A DNA stretch of 34,304 nucleotides from Methanolinea sp. Lineage in GTDB: Archaea > Halobacteriota > Methanomicrobia > Methanomicrobiales > Methanospirillaceae. Of the stretch, positions 1 to 7,608 are shown one piece after another. The notes below the pieces were generated by a model. The model searched no databases. It saw nothing but the letters and a program-made list of their open reading frames with translations, and had not been told where the DNA came from. The translations under genes and the position numbers were made by a program. The stretch lies in contig JANIHI010000018.1 in the NCBI GenBank assembly GCA_024518585.1, positions 1-34,304 of the forward strand. The letters are read 5' to 3'. Position 1 is the first letter of the stretch; each line of letters begins with the position of its first letter.

Positions 1-133
1 TCCTGACTCTGTTGAACCTCTTACTTCCACAATAAGGGCATTCAGCGTATGTTTTGAGAATCCCTTGTTCCCTGAGATATACCTCTGCTCTCTCCTCGTC
101 ATTTGTGTATCGTGTAAGTTCAACCAGATTCAT
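1..133 (-). CDS. IS1595-like transposase, N-terminal fragment (cut by window edge)
   Basis: The reverse strand encodes 44 codons from an ATG at 133, starting MNLVELTRYTNDEERAEVYL, followed by a CPYCGS zinc-ribbon half and then the window edge. This N-terminus (short helix, then a Cys-x2-Cys zinc ribbon) is what IS1595/ISXO2-type DDE transposases carry. An AAAGGTGG ribosome-binding site lies 8 bases upstream, and a TATA-like ACTATATAC sits around 150-160. The frame is open to base 1, so intactness cannot be judged. No convincing terminal inverted repeat was found between 134 and 290. The gene could also be another zinc-ribbon protein, but the spacing and start sequence favour the transposase. 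Confidence 0.6.
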   Translation of the reverse strand, partial: MNLVELTRYTNDEERAEVYLREQGILKTYAECPYCGSKRFNRVR

Positions 134-290
134 TCATCTGGCCACCTTTGTTTAGTATATAGTTGTGGCCTATATTAAGGAATTACCATTTTGTTTTTGG
201 TAATCAACGCCATTTGGGGCTCCTTGGATCCCGGGTGGGGTCCCTGTCCGGTCATGCGACGGCGGAGGACAAAAGACGCGGCAGTGGAAC
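134..290. other. Non-coding flank between transposase and trkH
   Basis: AT-rich near 150-220, then GC-rich. It carries the presumed promoter of the leftward transposase and probably one end of the element. I see no supported gene; the rightward frame that starts at 163 is the opposite strand of trkH. Confidence 0.5.
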
Positions 291-1763
291 CTATTTTCCC
301 TTCAGGCGGGGTTCGAAACCCCGGATCAGTCCCATGGCAAGGATGAGGACCGGGATGATCTCAAGCCTCCCGATCCACATGAGGAGGATGAAGATCCACT
401 TGGTTGGTTCCGGGCTTGCCGGTGTCAGGTACCCAAGACCGAGCCCGACGTTGCTCATTGCGGATATCTCCTCGAAGATGACCTCGTGCGTCCTGAACCC
501 GGTCGGGACAAGGTGGAGACCGACAATGGTAGCCACGAAAATGGTCAGCACGTACAGCACGATGATGAGCATGTTCTTGGAGAGCTCCACATCGATGATC
601 CGCCTTGGAATCGCACGGCCCTCGTGGCGGAACGGAACGATGACCCTCCCCCGCGAGAAAAACCGCCTGAACCACCACACAAGTCCTTCAAAACCCAGGA
701 TGACCCGGTTTGCCTTGATACCACCCGAGGTACTCCCGGCCGCCCCCCCGATCATCATGAGGAGGCTGATGACGATGAGGGGGGATGCGACCCAGTGGAG
801 GTCAGAGTTCTGTAACCCGCAGCACGTGAGACCTGACACCGTGCAGAAAAATCCCTGCCGCACTGCCTTTTCAAGGGGAAATCCATTGAAGAGGTGGAGG
901 TCGATTGTGACGACCAGGGACCCCGCAAGGGCGAGAAAAAGGATGAGCCAGACCACCCTGTCCTGGAGGAAAGGCCGTATGCGGCCCCTGTACATCAGGA
1001 AATAGAGCTTGAAGGGGAGTGCACCGGCAAGCATCACGGGGACGAGGAGGGCCTCCAGGAGCGCGTTGTTATAGTAGGAGATCCCGGCGTCATGGAGGGA
1101 GAAACCCCCTGTCGCCAGGCTGACCATGACGAGGTTGAGGGAGTCCCACAGGGGGATTCCGGAGAGCATGACCATCCCCGTGAAGACGAGCGTGAGGAAT
1201 GCATAGATGACCCACATCCTCCTCCCGGTGGAGACCACGTTGGGCATCAGTTCCTCTGATCGCCCCTCCGCCCGGTAGAGCTGGTGCTGGGTCAGGCCGG
1301 ACCGCGAGAGCATCGCGATACCGAAGGCGATGACACCGATACCCCCGAGCCACTGCATGAATGACCGCCAGAAGAGGAGTGTCTTTGGCGTTGCGTCCAG
1401 CGTTCCAATGACCGTAAAACCAGTCCCCGTCCAGCCCGACATGGCCTCAAAGATGCTGTCCGTCCAGTTCATGTGGAGACCGATGACAAAGGGCAAGCTC
1501 CCGATGAGAGCGACTGCCACCCAGATGAGGGCGACTGCGGTAAGGGCAACCGAGAGCTGCGGGACGTATTCCTTCCGGGGGATATGCGAGATGAGGAGGC
1601 CAAGGAGGCCGAACGTGAGGGGGACCGAGGCCATCGGGACGAGCATGTCCCACTCCCCGAATACGACCAGCACGAGGAAGGGGAGGACCGTGATTATCCC
1701 AAGGAATTCGAAGATGACCCCCATGTCGTGGGCGATGATGGCCAGGGTCTCCAGCCTCTTCAT
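291..1763 (-). CDS. trkH: TrkH-family potassium uptake protein
   Basis: Integral membrane K+ (or K+/Na+) channel-like subunit of the Trk/Ktr superfamily, about 490 residues, normal for the family. Four pore-loop repeats are visible: SGWTGTGFT, ATGGFS, SGLTCCGLQ and SNVGLGLG. The third is followed by the expected GGAAGSTSGGIK segment, and the C-terminus carries the MWIGRLEIIPVLIL helix typical of TrkH. The frame extends upstream to a TTG at 1814, but the ATG at 1763 has AGGT five bases upstream and begins MKRLETLAII, so I prefer it. No trkA gene adjoins it; the RCK subunit would have to be encoded elsewhere. The Cys-Cys in the third loop is unusual. Confidence 0.93.
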   Translation of the reverse strand: MKRLETLAIIAHDMGVIFEFLGIITVLPFLVLVVFGEWDMLVPMASVPLTFGLLGLLISHIPRKEYVPQLSVALTAVALIWVAVALIGSLPFVIGLHMNWTDSIFEAMSGWTGTGFTVIGTLDATPKTLLFWRSFMQWLGGIGVIAFGIAMLSRSGLTQHQLYRAEGRSEELMPNVVSTGRRMWVIYAFLTLVFTGMVMLSGIPLWDSLNLVMVSLATGGFSLHDAGISYYNNALLEALLVPVMLAGALPFKLYFLMYRGRIRPFLQDRVVWLILFLALAGSLVVTIDLHLFNGFPLEKAVRQGFFCTVSGLTCCGLQNSDLHWVASPLIVISLLMMIGGAAGSTSGGIKANRVILGFEGLVWWFRRFFSRGRVIVPFRHEGRAIPRRIIDVELSKNMLIIVLYVLTIFVATIVGLHLVPTGFRTHEVIFEEISAMSNVGLGLGYLTPASPEPTKWIFILLMWIGRLEIIPVLILAMGLIRGFEPRLKGK

Positions 1764-1948
1764 GGTGTACCTGGTTGGCACGCCAATGATATCTTGCTTC
1801 GCCCACCGGGGCAAGGGCTGTCATTCCCATTCGGCAGGGGAAAAGGAGGGTCAGTTCCGGCCAGAACCGGGATCATGAGGCTGCACATCATCTCCCGTCC
1901 AGCCTGGCTTTCCTGCTGTAAAAAGCAGAAAAGGTACCATATATGAAG

Positions 1949-2155
1949 TTACAAAGGTCCGGTACGCAGGCCCTTGAGTGCATCCCGCACATCTTCCCTG
2001 TCCAGTTTGGAGAGAATCTTATGTCGTAGGAGGGAATCATCACCGTCTGACAGGAGCTGGCTGAAAGGTGGCGAACAGCCAGCAACCTCTTCCCGCCGGT
2101 GTATTTCCGGGGTGGTCTTCCTCACCATCGTCTCACTTTCTGGCCGGGATGCCAT
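1949..2155 (-). CDS. Small hypothetical protein, 68 aa
   Basis: Not recognised. The product is hydrophilic and charged, with a C-terminal amphipathic stretch (LLRHKILSKLDREDVRDALK). An internal ATG at 2128 (MVRKTTPEIH) is an alternative start giving 59 residues, with GTGAG just upstream. Support for a real gene comes from its context: a good TATA box (TTATATAC, complement of 2245-2252) lies about 90 bases upstream on the same strand, with a strong hairpin at 2189-2211 in between. An overlapping frame at 1888-2085 on the same strand looks less protein-like. No function can be proposed. Confidence 0.42.
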   Translation of the reverse strand: MASRPESETMVRKTTPEIHRREEVAGCSPPFSQLLSDGDDSLLRHKILSKLDREDVRDALKGLRTGPL

Positions 2156-2188
2156 TGACCCTGTTGGTGCTAAGGTGGCAGGGCCCTC

Positions 2189-2211
2189 GGCCTGGTCTCT
2201 CTCACCAGACC
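2189..2211 (-). promoter_or_regulatory. Leader hairpin upstream of small ORF
   Basis: Inverted repeat GGCCTGGT / ACCAGACC (seven of eight pairs) with a seven-base loop. It lies between a TATA box and the start of the small leftward gene, so it would form in its 5' leader. Its role is unknown. Confidence 0.35.
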
Positions 2212-2240
2212 CTCATATATGGCAAATTTCTATTAAATCT

Positions 2241-2256
2241 CAATGTATATAATAAT
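2241..2256 (-). promoter_or_regulatory. TATA box for leftward small gene
   Basis: The reverse strand reads TTATTATATACATTG in an AT-rich island, a close match to the archaeal TTTATATA box. Initiation would be expected near 2222, giving a leader of about 65-95 bases. Confidence 0.45.
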
Positions 2257-2380
2257 TGCGCAGAATAATATTTTTACGATAAAAAAATTGGAATGGCCGC
2301 ACCCAATCGGTATCTCCCTTTTTGAACGAATATAGAGAGAGAAAATCCAGCGCAAAAATTTCCAGGAGGTCCCCGGGAAT

Positions 2381-2389
2381 AGTTTATGC
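2381..2389 (+). promoter_or_regulatory. Putative tRNA-Leu TATA element
   Basis: AGTTTATGC about 30 bases before the mature tRNA 5' end, at the usual archaeal box A distance for a short-leader tRNA transcript. The match to consensus is moderate. Confidence 0.35.
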
Positions 2390-2415
2390 GCCCGGACCTG
2401 TCACATGTACAGGGA

Positions 2416-2498
2416 GCGAGGGTTGCCGAGAGGTCAAAGGCGATGGATTTAGGGTCCATTCTCGCAGGAGTTCGGGGGTTCGAATCCCCTCCCTCGCA
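2416..2498 (+). tRNA. tRNA-Leu(TAG)
   Basis: A complete type II tRNA can be folded by eye. The acceptor stem GCGAGGG pairs with CCCTCGC, followed by discriminator A. The D arm is GCC/GGC, the anticodon stem ATGGA/TCCAT encloses TTTAGGG (anticodon TAG), the long variable arm contains CTC-GCAG-GAG, and the T arm GGGGG/CCCCT encloses TTCGAAT. There is no intron, and the 3' CCA is not encoded (TCG follows), as is common in archaea. The anticodon, long variable arm and A discriminator identify leucine. Confidence 0.97.
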
Positions 2499-2799
2499 TC
2501 GGCCGGTGGACGAAAGATACTGCGATAATCCCGTCACGATCACTATTCAATTCGGGCCCTGTCATTGCGTTTTATTCTGGAAATGGCTGGATTATTTTCT
2601 TGGGTGCCCCTGCGTATGTACCAGAAAGAACCATGTGGTTTCTTGGTGAAGACTCCCTGAACACACTCATGAGTAGTGATTCCTTCCACATTTGGTGGGT
2701 AGGATGGTGAATGGTCCCTTTCCTGACCGGGATATCCGGGAGATGGCGGGGCCGGTGGAAAACTGGTGCAGGGGGAGGAGGGGATGAAAAGAGGCTCTC
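2499..2799. other. Intergenic, no gene seen
   Basis: About 300 bases between the tRNA and the end of the MsvR-like gene. A T-rich stretch near 2566-2580 may end the tRNA transcript. Frames here run through the tRNA or across the regulator and have no plausible protein. Confidence 0.5.
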
Positions 2800-3567
2800 C
2801 TAGCGTGCATCCCAGATCTCGAACCGGCAGAGGTTACTGCCCTTTGCATAACAGCTTGTCTCCACTGCCTGCTTCCCCTCGCCAAAGTGCGCGGAGAAGA
2901 GCGCAGAGAGCACGCCGGACCCAAAGGAACATTCGGCCTTTCCCGTCAGGGGAAGGTCCATGCATTCAAAACAGTCGCGGATGACGAGAGTAAAGGGGTC
3001 CTGCCGTTCAAGGTCCATCCGCCCAAGTCCGAACTTCTCCCAAAAAAGGGAGAGGTGGTTGATAAAGGCCATGGTGTCATCGTCCTGCACGCGGGGATAG
3101 ATGGCCTTTCCGGCCCTGTTACCTGCCGCGGAGAGGATGGGGTGGATGTCAATGCCTTCCGAGAGCAGGCTCACGCGGAGTGAAGTGAGGATGAAGCTGA
3201 AAACATCGCGTGTCGTTGCATCCGGAGAGAGAGCCTGCGGAAAAAACTGGTCTGCCCATTGCATCTCCCGGTCCAGGGCGAGAGTGCGCAAAACTATCCT
3301 GCCGTTCAGGGAAAAGATCCGCCGGCGTGCATCAGAGGGGTCGGGCCGTGACACCGTTATTCCCGCTTCCGTCAGGGCCTTGAGATGGACCGAGATGGTG
3401 GACTTTGCCCTCCCCAGGCGGCTGACGATCTCTTCGAAGTTCATCTCCCCTTCCTGGAGCATCTCGACGATCTTTCCCTTGAGAGGGCTGTCAATCGCCT
3501 TCAGCCCCCTGTCGGAGGCACAAATCTGGATGAATGGGTGATCTTCGCCTGGTTCCGGGAAAGGCAC
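2800..3567 (-). CDS. MsvR-like redox-sensing transcriptional regulator (HTH + V4R)
   Basis: 255 residues. An ArsR-type winged helix lies around residues 25-95 (SRLGRAKSTISVHLKALTEAG is the recognition region), and a V4R (4-vinyl-reductase-like) domain spans about 120-255. Cysteines at 199, 202, 213, 239 and 247 sit at the V4R C-terminus in the usual ...C(x7)C.FEI arrangement. This architecture and length match methanogen-specific MsvR, a DNA-binding thiol/disulfide switch controlling oxidative-stress and redox genes. The start is a GTG at 3567; AGGAG lies 13 bases upstream, slightly far, but no other in-frame start fits. A TATA box (3611-3619) and two MsvR-type operators lie upstream, suggesting autoregulation. 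It diverges from the gene at 3789. Confidence 0.85.
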   Translation of the reverse strand: MPFPEPGEDHPFIQICASDRGLKAIDSPLKGKIVEMLQEGEMNFEEIVSRLGRAKSTISVHLKALTEAGITVSRPDPSDARRRIFSLNGRIVLRTLALDREMQWADQFFPQALSPDATTRDVFSFILTSLRVSLLSEGIDIHPILSAAGNRAGKAIYPRVQDDDTMAFINHLSLFWEKFGLGRMDLERQDPFTLVIRDCFECMDLPLTGKAECSFGSGVLSALFSAHFGEGKQAVETSCYAKGSNLCRFEIWDAR

Positions 3568-3610
3568 GACCGTATCACTTCTCCTGCATGAGGAGAATGG
3601 TCACAAAAAG

Positions 3611-3619
3611 TATAAATAC
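3611..3619 (-). promoter_or_regulatory. TATA box of the MsvR-like gene (nearly bidirectional)
   Basis: The reverse strand reads TATTTATAC, and the forward strand reads TATAAATA. Leftward initiation would fall near 3588, leaving a leader of about 20 bases before the GTG. The same AT-rich element could serve the rightward gene with a long leader. Confidence 0.5.
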
Positions 3620-3625
3620 ATATGG

Positions 3626-3659
3626 TTCGTATATACTAGAATGTTCGTATGTTAACGAA
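3626..3659. promoter_or_regulatory. Two MsvR-type operator boxes in tandem
   Basis: TTCGTATATACTAGAA at 3626-3641 and TTCGTATGTTAACGAA at 3644-3659, with an 18-base period. The second has perfect outer arms GTTCGT/ACGAAC. Both resemble the TTCGTA-N4-TACGAA box I recall as reported for MsvR; box 1 has two mismatches in its right arm and box 2 has one. They lie directly upstream of the TATA box of the MsvR-like gene, in the region shared with the divergent gene. Confidence 0.65.
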
Positions 3660-3788
3660 CAATTAACCGGGCGGCCTGCAACATCGCAGCCCGCCGGTGG
3701 TAACACCAGGAAAAACTGTCCCTCATCGGGGCGGCGCATCCCTGGTCGGAACTGGTCAATGAATTCCCAGGAAAAAGGAGAAATCTGC

Positions 3789-4058
3789 ATGACACTGGCA
3801 TCAACCCCTGCCCAGGCAAACGGGGTGGAGATGAAGGCCCCGGTATCGGGAACCGACCTGCCTTCATCTGCAAAGGCAGTCCTTGTACTGCTTTCCGACG
3901 GAAAAGAGCGAACCCTGAACGAAATAATCGGCAAGGTGCCATTTTCGCCCCGGACGATACGGAATGCGCTCACCCGGCTGCGGGAAGGCGGTCTCATTAT
4001 TGCCAAGTTCAACTTCAGGGACGCGCGCAAGCCCCTCTACAGGTTAAAGACCGCATAA
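3789..4058 (+). CDS. Small winged-helix DNA-binding protein, 89 aa
   Basis: A single wHTH domain over residues 25-87. Helices around KAVLVLLSDGKERTLNEII and SPRTIRNALTRLREGGLI are followed by a wing (FRDARKPLYRL), as in MarR/ArsR-like fold proteins. The first 25 residues are low complexity. GGAG lies eight bases before the ATG at 3789, which makes this start preferable to upstream in-frame ATGs. It is divergent from the MsvR-like regulator and likely under the shared operators. It probably acts as a transcriptional regulator or accessory repressor; the target is unknown. A run of six T at 4081-4086 shortly after the stop may terminate it. Confidence 0.8.
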   Translation: MTLASTPAQANGVEMKAPVSGTDLPSSAKAVLVLLSDGKERTLNEIIGKVPFSPRTIRNALTRLREGGLIIAKFNFRDARKPLYRLKTA

Positions 4059-4077
4059 GGAAATCACGGCCGGGAGG

Positions 4078-4095
4078 GGGATTTTTTCCCGTTCC
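4078..4095 (+). terminator. T-tract terminator after the wHTH gene
   Basis: GGATTTTTTCCC follows the stop codon at 4058 within 30 bases. Archaeal termination commonly occurs at such U-tracts. The region is convergent with the VIT gene. Confidence 0.4.
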
Positions 4096-4266
4096 CCGGT
4101 ATAAGGTACCTTTGCGGGGGTGCGCCATCATCGGTCACACCTGGAAAAGACTCACTTTTACTGACCGCCGTTTCCTACCGTCTTTTTCATCGACTATTCT
4201 CGTAACAACCCGACGTGGCGCCCCTCGTTCTCTCGTGTCCCTGCCTGTCGATCTCTTACGCCTTCT

Positions 4267-5202
4267 TCATACATCGACCCCGAAGAAGACGCGGATAACG
4301 ACCCCGATGAGGAAGGATACCCCTGCAATTCCCAGCGATAGTGCTGCCATCTCGGCAAAACGTCTCCCGAAAGGAAGGTCAAGTGTCACGGATGTGTACC
4401 CTGTAAACGCGATGATAACAAGAATGGCAAAGACGAGGGTCACGAGGTATGCCAGGAAGGGGTTTTTCACCAGGACAAATGGCAGGACTAGGATGAGGAC
4501 CGTGAGGATGTAGGTTGTGCCGGTATAGAGAGCTGCCTTCCCGGGGCGGGGCGAGGTCCTGTCTGACTTCTGCGAGAGGTACTCGGATGCCCCCATGGAG
4601 AGGGCAGCCGCGATCCCCATGATGCTCCCGACCGCGGCTATGAGGGCGGGGTCCTGCAATGCAAACGTGAACCCGGCAAGGCTCCCTGTGAATTCAACGA
4701 GGGCATCGTTCAACCCGAGAACAATCGACCCGATGTAGCGGAGCCTTTCTTCCGCGAGCATGGCGACGATTGCTTTCTCGTGCTGTTCCTCGTCCCAGAT
4801 AACCTCTTCGATCCCCGGGACATGGTCGGATACGGAACGGTAGGTTCCGACGGTACTGCCTTCGCTCCTCTCCATGAGCTTGATGGCAAAGGTTACTCCA
4901 AGGAGCTTTGCAAGAATGACGTAAAGCCAGACGCGAACGGTGTCCGGCCCCCCCTCCACACCCGCAAGTGTCTGCCAGAACCGCGCGTGTGAAAGTTCTT
5001 CGCGGGCCATTTTCTCCAGGACACTCGCGTTTTTTGCATCCCTCATCATTCCCGCAAGTCTTTGATAAATGTGGTGCTCGGTCACCTCGTCCTTCTGGAA
5101 TAAGCGAGCCATCTCCACCAGGTTGGGATGATGTCCCTGGTCTGTTCCTGTGGGAGGAACGGGAATATCCCCTCCTGTCTCGGTGACCCGGTCTTTAGCC
5201 AT
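4267..5202 (-). CDS. Ferritin-like/VIT1 fusion, membrane iron (Fe/Mn) transporter
   Basis: 311 residues. The N-terminal third (about 25-150) is a rubrerythrin-type ferritin-like helical domain with likely di-iron ligands in TEHHIYQRL, REELSHARF and DEEQHE. Residues 155-311 are a VIT/CCC1 membrane domain with LGLNDALVEFTGSLAGFTFA, the GIAAALSMGASEYLSQKSD motif and three further helices. This matches the Er-VIT/MbfA family, which exports or sequesters Fe2+. An in-frame ATG at 5250 has no ribosome-binding site; the ATG at 5202 follows GGGGTG at six bases, so it is chosen. It stands alone, convergent with the wHTH gene. Confidence 0.9.
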   Translation of the reverse strand: MAKDRVTETGGDIPVPPTGTDQGHHPNLVEMARLFQKDEVTEHHIYQRLAGMMRDAKNASVLEKMAREELSHARFWQTLAGVEGGPDTVRVWLYVILAKLLGVTFAIKLMERSEGSTVGTYRSVSDHVPGIEEVIWDEEQHEKAIVAMLAEERLRYIGSIVLGLNDALVEFTGSLAGFTFALQDPALIAAVGSIMGIAAALSMGASEYLSQKSDRTSPRPGKAALYTGTTYILTVLILVLPFVLVKNPFLAYLVTLVFAILVIIAFTGYTSVTLDLPFGRRFAEMAALSLGIAGVSFLIGVVIRVFFGVDV

Positions 5203-5522
5203 GAGTTGCACCCCGGGAAGTTGCCATGGTTTGGCCCTTCTCCCAACCATGGGAATGAAATGGATTAATAGGTTCTTATTTTGTCAGAAAATGTCACCGG
5301 CAGGAATTTTTACGATTCCGGTGACCCTCCCGTGACCGGAAAGGGACAACGGGGGACTCATTGGCCTCATGGCAGGTACGATCATCGCCACAATTGCGCT
5401 CCACATCAGGCCAAGGTCCACCAGCGAGACCCGGGCGGCACACACGTTCTTCCTCCGGGTCGCCACTCTCCTTCTGATCCCGATCGTCCTGCTCCTGTCA
5501 TGCCCCTCCTGGAGACAGGCGG
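5203..5522. other. Intergenic with VIT promoter and inverted repeats
   Basis: A candidate leftward TATA element lies at 5258-5266 (CTATTAATC on the reverse strand). An 8-base inverted repeat GTCACCGG (5293-5300) / CCGGTGAC (5318-5325) encloses 17 AT-rich bases, and a GTGACCGG follows at 5332-5339; this could be an operator. A weak hairpin CCTGTC/GACAGG (5494-5519) sits just past the stop of the TiaS-like gene. Short frames on both strands (5369 onward rightward, 5284-5466 leftward) contradict each other, and I do not call either. Confidence 0.4.
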
Positions 5523-6638
5523 TTAAGTCTCCGGTGGGATCGGGGCGAAGGGACGGAGGAGGACTTCATGGGGCAGGCCCGAGAGGGCAAGTGCCGCAAG
5601 GGCACCGATCCTGCCCCTCCCCCCGAAGAGATCGATCTCCCACCGTGTGGCGGTTGCCTCCGCCTCGCCGATGGAAATGACCTCCCGCCTTGCCCTCTCG
5701 CCAAAAGCCCGGAGCTCCGGGGGGACCGAGAAGCCCCTGCGCATCGCAATACCCCATTCGGGAGAGAGGGACTCGTCCTGGACGAAAAAGAGTGCCCTGT
5801 CCCGCACGTTTTCGTACTGGCCGGGAGGGATTGCCACTTCAATGTAACTACACGAGTTTCCGGCAGTTTTTTGGGGTATGGCCGGATTGAGCATCACAAC
5901 GTGGTGGCTGATGGGGAGAACCCCCCTGATGGTCTCGAGGTGCTGGAGCAGGGCAAGGGCGAGTGCAAACGTTGCCCCCCCCTCGCGCGAGTCCGTGTCA
6001 TCGACCCCGATGACGAGGTGGACAAGGGCACGGGTCCTCACGCTGCCTTCCACGATCTTCCCCTCCCTGCTGATCTTCACTTCGCAGACCCCCTCGGCCT
6101 TTGCCATCATGTCGGTGAGGGAGTAGGCAGGCCCGCCGATGCACCGGATGTGCTGGATGATGTCTGACCCCTCTTTCTCGACCCCTGCGACACCGACAGA
6201 CGATGCAGGAAAAAGGCCGATCTCCACGTCGCGTCGCCCCACGTGTGCCCACTCCCGGAGGAGAGTCCCGTCCCTCTCCACGCCCTGCAGGACTCCTCCC
6301 GCCCGGGAATGGTGGTACGCACAGAAGGCGGCACAGGCACTGCTCATGCACTCGTGGTGGATCTCGACCCTGTCGCCGTCGGTCGTGGTAAAAATCCGCC
6401 GGCATGCACTCGAGGGAAGGGCACTGATTGCCGCATATCGTGCAGGAATGCGACCCATCTTCCGTTCCCTGACGACAACGCACCCTTCATCAAGGAGCCT
6501 GTTGATCCAGTCCTGCGCAGTGCTGCGGGGGACTCCTGCGCCCTTCTGGATGTCTGTGACGGTGAAGTAACCCTGTTCCAGGGTACAGGTCCGCATCAGC
6601 CGCAGGAATTCACGGCGCTTTCTTATGACTCCCCGCAT
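5523..6638 (-). CDS. TiaS-like protein with N-terminal HTH (methanogenesis marker 11-type?)
   Basis: 371 residues. Residues 10-70 form a winged-helix-like domain (VTDIQKGAGVPRSTAQDWIN). A Cys/His-rich segment HHECMSSACAAFCAYHH lies at 95-110. GVDDTDSREGGATFALALAL at 211-230 is the nucleotide-binding signature of TiaS (tRNA-Ile2 agmatinylcytidine synthase) and related proteins, among them, as I recall, methanogenesis marker protein 11. It lacks the OB-fold and zinc C-terminus of full TiaS, so it is probably not TiaS itself. The ATG at 6638 lies inside hom (29-base overlap), implying translational coupling; the open frame runs back to 6710 but without a better start. The molecular function is unknown. 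Confidence 0.65.
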   Translation of the reverse strand: MRGVIRKRREFLRLMRTCTLEQGYFTVTDIQKGAGVPRSTAQDWINRLLDEGCVVVRERKMGRIPARYAAISALPSSACRRIFTTTDGDRVEIHHECMSSACAAFCAYHHSRAGGVLQGVERDGTLLREWAHVGRRDVEIGLFPASSVGVAGVEKEGSDIIQHIRCIGGPAYSLTDMMAKAEGVCEVKISREGKIVEGSVRTRALVHLVIGVDDTDSREGGATFALALALLQHLETIRGVLPISHHVVMLNPAIPQKTAGNSCSYIEVAIPPGQYENVRDRALFFVQDESLSPEWGIAMRRGFSVPPELRAFGERARREVISIGEAEATATRWEIDLFGGRGRIGALAALALSGLPHEVLLRPFAPIPPET

Positions 6639-7608
6639 GGAAATCCCGGATAAAGAGGATGTCACCAATGATGGCGCTGGCCGTCTCGACGGACCCGGCC
6701 CCCTTCCCAATCAGGGTGATCTCTCCGGCAAGGTCTGTCTCGATGGTGATCGCGTTGAGAGTCCCTTCAACGACGAGGGGGTGGGAGAGGGGGAGGAGCC
6801 GGGGTGCAACCCGCAGGATTCCCCTCTCGGGGTTAGCCTCCGCAATGAGCCTGATGGTGCAGTCCTCTTCCTCGGCCAGCCGGATGGCGTCGTTCGTGAT
6901 CATGTCGATCCCGGTGATATCCACGTCCTCGAGCTGGACAGTCTTCTTCCAGAAGGTATTTGCGAGGATGACGAGCTTGATGGCAGGGTCAATACCCTTG
7001 ACGTCGTAGGTGGGGTCAGCCTCTGCATACCCCATCTCCCGTGCCTCGAGGAGTGCCTGCTCATAGGAGAGCCCTTCCGCCGCCATCCGGGAGAGGATAA
7101 AGTTGCATGTCCCGTTCAAAACACCATAAATGGCTCGGACGCGGTTCCCGGCGAGTCCCTGCTGCAACACGTGGATGACGGGGATGGCCCCCCCGACAGT
7201 TGCCTCGTAGCGCAGCATGACCCCGTTCTTTGCGGCACACCGGTGGAGGCGTTCAAATTCACGGGCGATAGGCCCCTTGTTCGAGGTGACGACGTGGCGG
7301 CCGCGGGTGAGTGCCTGGAGGATGTGCGTGAGGGCCGGTTCACCCGTCGTCGCATTCGTGGGAGTCACTTCAACGAGCACGTCATACGCAGCCTTCGTCA
7401 CGACGTCCACCGAGGAGAGCGATGTATCACCGCAGTACCCGTGGATTTTCTTTGCCTCGAGGACCTCCTCGATACTGATACCGTCCCTGTCCATGAGGGC
7501 ACTTTTCGAGTCTGCGACCGCCGTGACAGTAATACCGAGGTCCTTTTGGTTGATTACCTGCAGGAGGCCCTTTCCGACCGATCCCATGCCAAGGATGGCG
7601 ACCCTCAT
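6610..7608 (-). CDS. hom: Homoserine dehydrogenase
   Basis: 332 residues, the short form without a fused ACT domain. It reduces aspartate semialdehyde to homoserine in threonine/methionine biosynthesis. The N-terminal Rossmann motif ILGMGSVGKG is at 5-14, the conserved VTSNKGPIA follows near 110, and the catalytic region with GVLNGTCNFIL and AEADPTYDVKGIDPAIKL is intact. The ATG at 7608 overlaps the stop of the upstream ACT gene by four bases (ATGA). The ACT protein encoded just upstream probably supplies the allosteric amino-acid binding missing here. The 3' end overlaps the TiaS-like gene. Confidence 0.95.
   Translation of the reverse strand: MRVAILGMGSVGKGLLQVINQKDLGITVTAVADSKSALMDRDGISIEEVLEAKKIHGYCGDTSLSSVDVVTKAAYDVLVEVTPTNATTGEPALTHILQALTRGRHVVTSNKGPIAREFERLHRCAAKNGVMLRYEATVGGAIPVIHVLQQGLAGNRVRAIYGVLNGTCNFILSRMAAEGLSYEQALLEAREMGYAEADPTYDVKGIDPAIKLVILANTFWKKTVQLEDVDITGIDMITNDAIRLAEEEDCTIRLIAEANPERGILRVAPRLLPLSHPLVVEGTLNAITIETDLAGEITLIGKGAGSVETASAIIGDILFIRDFHAGSHKKAP

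Noticed and set aside
2386-2649. Rightward 87-residue frame over the tRNA
   Set aside because: It covers the whole tRNA-Leu gene, so it is chance.
5284-5466. Leftward 60-residue frame and a rightward frame from 5369
   Set aside because: Both are short and overlap each other on opposite strands, neither has a clear ribosome-binding site, and the rightward one runs into the TiaS-like gene.
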